Part shown: positions 22,619 to 34,300 of the stretch, piece by piece
Layout: each line of letters begins with the position of its first letter
Numbering within the stretch: position 1 is the stretch's first letter
From: Pelodera strongyloides
Lineage: Eukaryota; Nematoda; Chromadorea; Rhabditida; Rhabditidae
DNA length: 64,000 nt
Assembly (NCBI GenBank): GCA_036852015.1
Contig: JAANDG010000221.1
Span: 152,256-216,255, forward strand
Direction of reading: 5' to 3'
Position numbers and translations under genes: made by a program
Notes under the pieces: model-generated
The model's database searches: none
The model's input: only the letters and a program-made list of their open reading frames with translations
Told to the model about the DNA's origin: nothing

Positions 22619-24213
22619 CTATTTGTAATTGATCTCGGTGGATCGGGTGCTGGTGACGAATTCATTTCGCCTCCGTTCTGTACCTGTTCTAGGATCGTCA
22701 CCGGGGAAGAACTGCAACGAATATTGGAGTAAAATACAGTATTTATCGCTTCTCGAAGCGAAAACACAATAATGCATAACTAATGTAGTATAAGGCTATG
22801 GTATCTACGGCATTCTAAGGGAGAATACAGTATATCTAAGAATTAGACTAATGCGCTGAAGTGATACCTAGCACAAACCTCGAAATTCTTGGAAGCTTGC
22901 TCCCTATGGTGAAAGGATCCAGCTGAACTGTCGGGAGCTCTATGAACTTCCCGCCATTTTCCCGGGGGAAAAACCCCCCTCCCCTCGGGGAAAAACCTCC
23001 CACTAAAGTAAATATCTGCCTCACCTCGTGATTTTGACTCGCCCGTGTGTTTCTGTCCACGGTTGCATCTCCTTGATCGACAGCCTCGTAGTCAACCTTG
23101 AAGGGAACGGGTAGTCTCATCATCATTAAACTACAAACTACAAACTATTCTAAACAATAAGTAACCTCACTTCAAACTACAAACCTCGTTGCCGTCCTGA
23201 TGTGTGAAATATTCCTGGCGGCGGCGTTCGATTCCTGATTCGGCGTTGAACTGAAAATTTGCTGACAGTAAAAACAGGTGCAAAAAAAAATAAGAGAGAG
23301 GGAGAGAGAAGAGAGCGGGCGCGCGGAGAGAAGAAGGGAGCGAGAGAGAGAGAGGGGAGAGAGAGAGAGGGAGAGAGGAGATAGACGAGGGAGAGACAGA
23401 GATCCAGCGAGAAGGAGGGGAGAGGGAGAGAGGAGAACGGAAGAGGGAGAGGATAAGAGATCTTTCTCTCTCTTTCTCTCTCGCTCTCTCTTTCTCTATC
23501 TATATTTCTCTCTCTCTTCTTCATATTCTCACATCATGATGCTGGTTGGTTCTGCTGGTCCTGTCCACCACAGCTCTTCCTTCTTCGGACCCAATCGATA
23601 CTGCATCCTCATCATACATCATCGAACGCTTTAACATAATTCAATCAATAATTACAACCAATATCTTGATTTTGATAAATTACCTGTCCAGCCCTCCCTT
23701 CTCTTTATGACTCGGGTTATGGGACGCACTGGTGGCACAAAGTCTAACAGTCGAGAACAGATGTTGAGCTAATTATCGTGTTAGTTGATTCGTTCAAGAT
23801 TCATTTTTTTCTCGCCATCATAACTTACAAGAGCTCAGAAGCACTATTTTTTTGTGAAAGGAAAGCCACTGCGAGATTCTTTTTTAATGTCTGGTGCATG
23901 TGTCAGACACTGTGGTCAGTGGTGTGTTCATCATTGAGAAATCACCCGAACGTTTAATTAAGAAGAAATCCCTGAATTAACTAACCGATGAGGCGGCTCC
24001 TCCTGCCACTGCGTGTGTGAAGTGATCAGAGGAGCTCATGGCAGTCTGCTCCACCTCGGTCTCCAGGGAATCCAGTGGAGCGTGGTGGAGGATCTGTAGC
24101 AGAGTTTAAGTACTTGACAATATATAATCTCATTACTCAACTCAACTCACTCACTCTTTCTTCTCGCTATCTCTCCTTCTATAGCTATCTCTTCTCTTTA
24201 GTCTACCTCTCTA

Positions 24214-24245
<32 letters not shown>

Positions 24246-25323
24246 ATGCCCCTCTCTGACTTCCATTGGATTTTACTTTCCCTAACAAGGGTTGTGCCGC
24301 AATTCAGTATTCAGTCAGTACTCACAATCAGTAAATATCACAATCAAATACAGCAAATCAGCGTACCTCTGCCTGTGTGGTATGTACATTTCCTTCCGCG
24401 TCTGTCACGGTTGTAGTGCGGATTTCGCGTGTCGTAACGTCAGTGGTGACACGACGCTCAACCTCCTAGAAAATATGTATTGGTAATGTAGATTGAACGA
24501 TGGCTAACTTTTTGTCACCCCCTTGCAGTATTACAGCTTATCATGTGCACATAACCGCTCATTACTTACACATCAGAATACGCTGCACACCAAACACATC
24601 AGCATCAGGGTGATAGGGTTGAATAGTGAAGCGTTCAAACGCACAGAAAAGACCTCATACGTCGCATTCATTTTGGCAACCACTTATTGGTTTCCAACTT
24701 CAAACTTCAAACTTCAAACTACAAAAATCAATCCAAAAGTTCTTCACTCAGCTAACCTCCAACGATCCGTCGCTGCTGATCGAGGCTCCGTCGTCCAAGT
24801 AGGCAGCGAGAGCGCCGGCATTGTCATGACCCATCTCCTCCTGAATATTACAATAATTTTAAAATAGAAGTTGCTTAGAACTCAATGTTTGTACTTGGGT
24901 AACTAGCTCCCTCGTTTCACGTGGTAGTACCATCTCCCCGGATAGAGCAGGGACAGACTCTTGCATAAAGGGTAGGCTACATGGTGAGGGAGAGCCTCTC
25001 AGAGACCTCTCTCCCTTAGGCCATGTATATGCTAATGCTAATATTGTCAGACCGGCATCGGTAGTCCGGCGCGGCTACCTCCTTGCGCAAGTTTCTGGTT
25101 GTTATGGAACCTATCGTCGCACAGTGGTAAGAATCTGTGACGATCATCTCAGAGCGGTAAGAAAACACCTAAACCTAATCTTAAGCTAAGACAAGAGCTA
25201 AGGCAAAATAGTCTTACCCCATAGGCGGGCTTCAGCTTAGCTCTGGGTATCGTGTAGTAATCGGATCCGAGAATCTCTTGTCCGCTTCCGGTTCCTTCAC
25301 TCATTCCGCGTCCGCCGAAGCAG
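22619..25323 (-). CDS. mup-4: MUP-4-like cytoplasmic tail exons
   Basis: Exons 25323-25218, 24840-24757, 24465-24367, 24093-23986, 23250-23185, 23144-23025 (5' limit uncertain) and 22711-22619 encode the intracellular region to the stop. It starts after the TM with basic and Cys residues (MCARCRCFGGRG), has EILGSDYYTIPRAKLKP with paired tyrosines, a Ser/Thr-rich stretch (VTTDVTTREIRTTTVTD), an acidic Gly/Ser segment (YLDDGASISSDGS) and ends STRSTEINYK. No catalytic domain is visible; this fits a scaffold-binding tail. MUP-4 and MUA-3 tails are reported to resemble each other and filaggrin-like sequence; I could not test that here. Between 23185 and 23025 two splice choices keep the frame: donor GTTTGT with acceptor AATAG, or donor GTGAGG at 23170 with a 40-base intron. 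Confidence 0.8.
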
Positions 25324-28300
25324 CTGAATTATCAGTGATTATTATATTTTCGACGGTCAATGTTATTACCATAATAATGCGAACTTACAAATAGAGTAAG
25401 GCTAGAATTAAAATAAGTACTTGATCAATATATGATACTGTCCAACAAATCATCACTCATCACAGGTACAATCCACTCGTTGAATAAGCAAACTGCTATT
25501 GTAAGGCAGAAACTAGGATTGCTAGCATAATACTATAGAATAGTAAGAAGTCATCATCGAAGTAAAACTGGTACTGAATCTATACTATTATGATACTAAC
25601 CGGCATCTGGCGCACATCCACAAACAGCAGAGGAGAGCGAGAAGAAGGAAGAGAAGAGCCAGGATTGTGGCCAAGATGAGACCAGCCTTCGAGGCAGCCA
25701 CCTGCAATTGCCGGGCAATTAATTGTAATCAATAGTATTCGCATATTACATAACTAACCAACACTGATTCGTGTACAGTGTTCCGAGCAAAGAAATTGTA
25801 AAACAACGTGTCGGTCATACCGACGAGCTAATAGATACCACTAAATTCAATGGTAAGGATCAATAGAGACACAACATCGCCAAAATAGGCTCTTGTCATT
25901 ACATCTGGCTTACTTTGCCAACCTCCTCATCATCGTTTTATATGATGCACACTTATATTATATATAATGTGTTCAATAAATTATTAAAATTATTATCCTA
26001 ATTTCTCACACACCTCGCAGAACTCGCCCGAGTAACCGTCGACGCAAGAACAAGTGATCTTGTCGGAATTGGGTTCGTGGACGCAATCTCCGTGTCCGTT
26101 ACACTGTCCGCAAAGTAGGGCGGCACAGACACGGCCAGGCTCCGAAGGGTTACCGTCGGTGAAGCTGAAAAGAGAGAACATATTTTAGTATTCTGAAGAG
26201 AGAGAGAGAGAGAGACAAAGAGAGCGAGAGGGAGACGGAGAGAGATGGAGATAGAAAGTTGGGGATAAAAGAGTAAATGCAATAACTTCTCACCCATCAT
26301 TGCACCGGCAATCGTATCCAACCTTCTTGTCGATGCAAGTTGCTGCCGCCGAACAATTGTGAAGACCGAGAGCACACTCGTCGACGTCGATTAATCTGAA
26401 CACAGAAAGCTAACCGTACGAAACGGTAAGGCAGCCATTCCTTTCGGTGAGCTCTTTCCACTCCTCACGTATGTAATGTATTTTTTGTGGACATTGAATA
26501 GCATACAGGTGAGCAGCCTCCAAATTTACAGATGCTATCTCAGCTGTACCAACAGTGCTTTGCTAAGAAATATTACATATATAAACTGTACATTCCAAGG
26601 AATGTTACAGTACTTGTGTAAAAAAGTTACAGTACATTATAATTATACTGACTACTACAGTACCCACCTCAAACAATAATTATCCTCCAACTTCGCTTCA
26701 GCAAGCCTCTCTGACTTGCGCACGTCGACGAATCCAGGAAGGCATTCACATACGGGCTGAAAGTAAAATTGATCAATTTGTCACAATTGGCGATGGTGGC
26801 TTAGTGGTGAGCGCAGCGGACTGGGAATATTTGGGTCCTGGTTCGATTCCAGAGTTAAATCATATTTTTTCATTGCCAAAAAAAACGCGTAACTGTTGGA
26901 CACAAAACATGTACAGTAAACCAATCACTAAATCATTAAAACTCAGTTCTTTTTAGATTTAGAATAAACCAGCATATATTTTCGAGCTAATACAAGTATT
27001 CTCACCTGGTCCTCTCCGTTTTTGCAAGTCGAATTTCCTGGGCAATAGTTCACATCCGAGCAGTAATCGATAACGCAGACGGATCCTGGGAGCTTGCCCT
27101 CTGGTGCAGCATTCGAGTAGCCAGAGTTGCATTCGCACCTAAATAGTGTGTTACTGGTAGTTTGTGTTTTGCCTTTGCGCTTGTAAAATATGACCCGTAT
27201 TATGCATGATATCATATTATCAATACAAATAGTTAATACACACTGCAGCTGCGGTCTGTACTAAACTGGAGATTTTCCGTCCAAGCTAAGTTCTTTTAGG
27301 TTATTCTGTTTTAGGTCAATTTCCAGTTCAAGTAGGTTATTCTGTTTTAGGTCAATTTCCAGTTCAAGTAGGTTATTCTGTTTTAGGTCAATTTCCAGTT
27401 CAAGTAGGTTATTCTGTTTTAGGTCAATTTCCAGTTCAAGTAGGTTATTCTGTTTTAGGTCAATTTCCAGTTCAAGTAGGTTATTCTGTTTTAGGTCAAT
27501 TTCCAGTTCAAGTAGGTTATTCTGTTTTAGGTCAAGTTCAAGTTCTGATTCACATGGCATTGTATTCTGGGGCCCACTGCCCTGAAGACTCACTGGAGTT
27601 TCAACAAAGCTACTATATCAAAATGTATAGCTAGTAAAATGAGGCAATTAGCCAAAAAACCTCATAAACCCACTTGTAAAGATAGTCGAGGTCAATGCAC
27701 CGTGCGTTCACATCGCATTCATTCAGCTCGGGACTTTCGCACTCATTTACACCACGGAATGAGAGACACTTGTGTCCGGGATGGGCTGGGTTGAGGTCAC
27801 GGAAACCGGTTGGGCATTCACAACTTAAATATTATATGGATAATGTTGGACTTCCAATATTGACAGCTGTCGTCAGTCATCACAACGCGATCGGGATTTA
27901 CATTCTAATTTCAAATTGCGATAGCTGTGGGTTGGCATATGCTAATTCCGCATACGGATGTTTCCGCGGGAGTGACTGTGACCCTTAGCGTCGTGGCAGG
28001 GCTTACAACTTTATCTTTATCCGACTCTAACAATAAGCGGTATAGTTCCGAAGAACTATAAACTATAAACTCCAAAACTCACGTGTATCCTCCCCGCCCA
28101 GTCTCTTTGCATACCGCATTCTCTCCACAGTCAGAATTGTAACAAGCTCCGAATGGGTTCATTTGATCGGCAGAAATGAACAACTTCTCCTTTCCGACCT
28201 GGAAGACGGATAATTATCATAATGACACAATTACGCAATTACACTTATAACGAAGGCACTGCCTGTAATGTCTGAACTTAATATTCCTGTAGATAATCAT

Positions 28301-31300
28301 CTCTCACGTAATGATGTTTTTCCCTGCGATTCGCAAGTATAGAATGCTACCTTCTCTCCCCAGGGAATATTTCCCCGTGGGAATCAAGTGGGTGAATATG
28401 ACTTCAGGCAGGGAAGTTTCACTATTATCATTTGTTATTTCTCACCTCAAAATTGTTCTTGTGGATGATATATTCCACCAAATCAGTGAAGACTTTAGAA
28501 GGGGTCGATACGGCTCCTCGTACGAAATGAGTGGTGAAGTTGTACAGAATACCGTGGTCCCAACTCTGCAATTGTGATGTTACAGTATTGTAGGACCCAT
28601 ATATAGGACTAAAGCCTTTCGCGATTATGAGTCTAATTTTACCCATTTACAGACCTGAAAAGTGCGGCTTAAACACTTAGTTGTTTCCTCTACAGCTATC
28701 CTGTGACTGTTCCAATAAACTTTTTATACTAAACTGCTCTAATAAACCTTAGCTTTTTCTAAAAAAGAAAACTTTTGTTAAAGATCAAGCATTTTAAAGG
28801 GACTGTCAAGCCGGTTTTGCATGCATGTTGAGCTCAAAAAAAGCTTGCGTTTTGAAGGTAAGGAAAATGAAAATAAAAATCAACAAAAAATTTCATGTAA
28901 GAAGAAAAACAATTTCAAACCCCTCCAAAAAACTCCTTCAGTATGGGATTCGAGTCGTGTGGACAGAGCTAAGCCAAATCGCTGTCCACGGGACGGTTTA
29001 AATTATCGGCTCGCCGCAACGCACCCGTTTGCGTGCGTTGCGGCGGGTTTTGTTCACGTTTATGACAATATTTGAAATATTTTAATCTGCGGCCATTTTA
29101 TTGGGTATACTGTATTGTGCGCCGTTCGAGATTTACTTAATGTGCGCCAGGAGATGCCTTTCTGCGCAGAATCCCCGACATGCCCTTTAAAGCGAAATGC
29201 TAGCCCCTTTGGAAAATTTACATATGATAAGCAAATCCTATGTATCCTATGCTAATTTTGTACGATTGCCGTGGACGATCGTACAAAATTAGCATAGGAT
29301 ACCTAGGATTTGCTTATCATACGCAAATTTTCCAAAGGGGCTAGCATTTCGCTTTAAGCTTGACCCATATATCCCCTCGCTGACCTTGTTCCTCTCCTGC
29401 GGGTTCTCGATGTCGTTCACCTCAACAGTGACGAATCCACTTCCTACTGGAATCTTCTTGTACGACTCGGCGATTCCCTTTTCGAATCTGAAGATGGGAT
29501 TTCTTGAGAAATTCAAATCTTTATTGAAGTTTATGATTACTAATTTTTGATTACTAACTGTTTCGGCAAGCTAAACATTAAATTATTGGTAAGCTCTAAT
29601 CAAGTCACGAGACAACGAAACTAAAGCAACCCTAATTTCAATTTGTTATTTATTTTACTTTATTCGTTTCTTAGGTTTAAGCTATTATGATTCTTTTTTA
29701 TGCCTGCACAAATAGTTCGCCTGCATTTTTTGTGTATATAACGGCTTCATGTATTATTATTCTTATAGTAAGTAAGTGATATCAATGTTTGACACAACCC
29801 GACATGACTTGACATTTCACACCCCACCTATCAACGAGTTCCTTATGGTAGGTATGTTGTGGATTAGCCAGATCAGTTGAGAATGACAGTTCACGGTCCT
29901 TGTCCCTCACAACCCATAGGGGAAGGTTCCATGACTCGACCTGAATCAGGAAGTACGGTATAAAATATGCACAATAGCAATGTACAGTATATCATAATGA
30001 TACGTTATCACCCTGTTTTACTTTTATTTACCCCTACGGTTATTTTAGTGGCTTTATGGATTTATGGTTTAGTATTTTCTCTTTTCTTTGATTTTCCATT
30101 TACAGTAGTCTCAACTTTTATCAACTGAAAGAATCATGCAACTGGAAATAAATTATTATTATTATTATTATTATAGGCGAATGGAGTCACCTATGGTTTA
30201 TGTTGAGCTTCTAATTCAGAGAAATCATATGACTGATTAGTGCCAGGTCAGATTGTAAGAAAACACAATGGACCTTTAGCAATAGGAAAACCAAAGGAAT
30301 AATATTCACATAGTGAAACGTATCATTGCGTGAGTGAGACAAACGCTTGCAACTATGAAGGCGAAACTTTCAAGCAAGTGGAAAAGGTAAAACTAACATT
30401 AAACCAAATTACGTATCATCAATAAACTACTTTATATAACAATGCCGTTACCAAAGAGAAACAATGATCTACCCGAGGGAAGAGTAACACGGTTAAAACA
30501 TGCATCGTCACTCCAAATAAACCCTCCCTAGGTAGGAATATCCCTAAGGCAACGCTTACCGGTCGGCACTTGCTGTTAGCGTCGGCTCGCTTCATTCCCT
30601 TGGGACATGTGCATACTCTTCCCGCCACGCACTCCTCACCGAGGTCAATATTACAGAAAGTATTTCCGCACGCGATGCCCTTGATCTCATCCTCTTGCCT
30701 GTAATTATTGATCTATTGATTTTTTTTTGAATTATTGATTTATTGATTAATATTGGAACACCGTACTATTTATATGTGCAAAACCTTATAAGGGTTTATA
30801 AGGGCTTTCGATAAAACGATAACATGCAAGAAGTGTTTTTCCATGCAAATAACTGTGTAGCACGCATACAAAATTAGGAATTATATCGTAAACGTTCTAT
30901 ATCTACATAAACTCGGGGTTACGGTTAGTATGCATGCACACGGCACATCATTGCTTGGCCAGATACCCACGTGCCCAGTTGAGGACCCTAATTATTTTTT
31001 GACAGTCCGCTAGTTCGACATCGAGGCCCGCGCGCCTTGAACTAGCCAAAACCATTCCCTGTGCAGAATTAGTTGGGATATTCGGATGTTAGTATACAAC
31101 AAATCCACTCGGCATACAGTTTTTATCATTCACGGTCATGCACTACTCTGTAAACTTACATTGCTGTGGTCGGTCCGGTGATTATCGCTCTAAAGGAAAA
31201 ATGGAAAAATAGGAATAGGAAAGAGGAAAAAAATTAAAAAGAACAAAGGCATAGACATGAACAACTTTACGCAAGCAAGAATAAACTTATTCTGGAAAGT

Positions 31301-34300
31301 GAAAGCAAATAACCAAATTGCAACTGAGTTTGTCAACATAACGTTTGCAGAAAAGCAAAGGAAGAAAAGTTTTTATAAAACATAGTACGGTCTTGGAGGT
31401 TCAATACAGAAGCTTAAATAGTTCAACAAGGCCTAGCTGGATTCGAACCCTCATCCTATCGCTCGACAGTCTGGAGCTTTACCCACTGCGCTCACAGTGG
31501 AACAGTGGTATAGTTTATAAAAATTAAATTTCGCGCGAAGTCGCTCATCAACTACTAATCAAGTGAAGTCACGCAATAAACATATGTATATAAAACAGAA
31601 GAACGTTGTGTGGATCATTGTCAATTGCTTTTGTTTCAACTAATCTTTTATTTGATGTATATAATTAAGAAAACTGTAAAACAAACGACGACAATAATTA
31701 CCTGCACGGGTCCAATTTGTCCATATCATCAGCCACCTTGAGAGTGGACAACTTCTTGTTCTGCTCGTCGATCGCGTAGGTGAGCTCCTTGAACACCTCG
31801 CACTTGTCCGCATCGGGCTTCAGACGGACTGAGCCGTTGATCAGAAGTCCGTTGTCCCATTGACTGGAAGGAGAATATTGTTTAAAAAAGTAAAAAAATA
31901 TTCAATAATATACACCTTCAGTAGTTCAATTACTACCTCCTTCAACTCATATTGCTTCTGACTTTACTAATAAGAAAAGGCTTTTCAGGACCAGATGTTC
32001 TAGCCGGTCTACAATAAAGATTTAAAAAGATAACTCTAAAATAGGCTTTGACTAAACCTTAATCTAGACAAATGAAATGAACTTCCAGACTTACCTGTTC
32101 TCAACCTTGGGATTCGTGATGTAGTTGACGTCACTGCTAACGTATTTCGGTGAGAATTTGGTCTTCTTGAATGCTCCGCCAAGTCCACGGATGAAGTCGT
32201 CAACAACCTAAAATATACATAGAACTATGGTTTACTGCGAAATTACTGCGCCTCACCGCGTCATTTGCAATGTTTCATATTGCTTTCATATACGCCAAGC
32301 GCATGGCAGAATTGTTCAGTACGATGGTCAAGGTTTACATATAAAAATAATTATAATAATTTATTACGTAAAATTCATGAGGAAAATCTATGCAACGTAC
32401 AGTTTTGTATAACGCCGGCTCACGAGATTATTACATTTGTCACTACATTTTTCTTACCATCCTACTACCAATATGGGGTTTCCAAGTATGCGGGCAAATT
32501 TACCGTGTTTTACGACTTTGCGAGACCCATGTATTAATTTCTCATGTCAAATATTCAATTCAGGGAAAATACGGTAAATTTGTCTATACTTGGAAAGGAA
32601 CGCACAGTTATTTTTGGCATACATGGAAAGCCCATTATGCAAATTATACCTCGATGTAATTGGGCGATGACGGGCTTCCATAGTCCGACGAGTAGTGTAG
32701 TGTTTCTCCATCACGATCAGTTACACGGATGACGATCGGAATCTGGAGAAAATAAACATTGAAGTTGAAAATGCTCATGTAAAAGCTTGCGTAATTGCCG
32801 AGCTCCTTTTGTACGTAAACGAGTCCCCCTTTCCCCAACTCATTATATATCAGAGCTTCCGAAACCCCTGCTTGTAAAACAAGTTCCTTTACAAAGTTCT
32901 TTTCTGCATTCGTAATCTAAAACAGTCGTCCCTCTGCCCCTCTGCCCCCTCTCACCTCAACCACGTTATAGTCTTCCCTCTGCCCCTCTGCACCCTCTCA
33001 CCTCAACCACGTTCTCGCACTTGTCTTCCTTTGACTTCCTCGACTCTCCTGGTTTGCAGTCACACTTCTCACCACCAATGCAGACCTAAAGAGTGATGAT
33101 ATACAAGATTATATCTTCGACTCTATACACCTCGCACCTTTGCCGCTTATTACCGTTCTTCTGTCTTAACTGTATTTATCGTCTTAATTATGTATGCTTG
33201 TGCGCACCTTTGTGGTGTAATAAATTATTATTATTATTATTGTGGTTGCTCAATTTCTGAAATCTGCAGGCTATGCAATATTATCTTATTATATAAAGGA
33301 GAAGAGTTTACTTTTTTGTTTGAAGCCGCATGTGAACGCAACGAAAATTTGAATATCTAAAGGCTATAAAAGGAGAGCCGGAGCCCTGTCTTGAGCAAGC
33401 GAAATTCGAATTTTATTTCATGATTTTTCAAGATACGTTGCAAACGTTTCACATCAGTGTGCTCACTGATCTTCCTGCATTTTAGACTTTGAAAGTCGCC
33501 TCAGGCGGCGATAGCCGTCTGGTGATAAATATTCAATCACTATATTTCAAATATAAATTTCCAACACACAAAAAAGAACTAACCTCATTCAAGTCTCTAT
33601 TACAGTAGACATTTCCGCACTGGAACAGATTGGGTGCGATCGTCGTCTTTTCTGCTTCTTGTGGAGGTTGTTCGATGGAAAGTCCTAATTCTTAATATTA
33701 ATTTACATCCTAGTTCATAATATTATATTCGTACTAATTAATATTAGTCTTATTTTGTGTTCGCATTTACGAACCACATGAGAGCACAACTATACTTTGA
33801 AAGGGAGATAGAGAGAGAGATAGAGAGATAGAGAGATATAGAGAGAGAGAGAGAGATCGAGAGATAGAGAGCTGGGTAAGAGGGAGGAATTCTCACCGAT
33901 GCACACTCGTCCCTGTCCCTTGGGATCAGTGCTCTCATCGTAGAATCCAGTCTTGCACTGACACACGTATCCATCCTCAGTGTCGATGCAGTCAGCATTC
34001 TTGTCACAGTCGTTGGTCTTCGGATCAGCGCATTCATTGAATCTTAGAAAATCGATTATGTTTATAGTTTTTTGTCGAATTGAGGATTCAAGAAACATTA
34101 CTGTGAAACCAGCCTCCCATAATACTATCATTCAGAAGCAATGTATCAACGACTAATGCTCTATGAGATAGTATTTGGGTTTCGAAAGTGTTATGTGCAT
34201 AATGTCTGCGCGAGACGCTACTAACCATAAGATAGCTATTGGGGCTAGGCGCGCGGTAGCGCTTGCTCTGCTCTGCTCATGGCTCAACTTCTAATGTGGT

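Noticed and set aside
23177..23634. 115- and 118-codon overlapping ORFs
   Set aside because: They are translations of GA/CT tracts and overlap a true exon of the MUP-4-like gene in another frame.
27270..27545. CRISPR-like array
   Set aside because: Units are directly contiguous with no variable spacers, and the DNA is eukaryotic.
27261..27593. 110-codon ORF of a 12-residue repeat
   Set aside because: It lies wholly in an intron with good flanking splice sites; openness follows from a 36-base minisatellite unit without stops.
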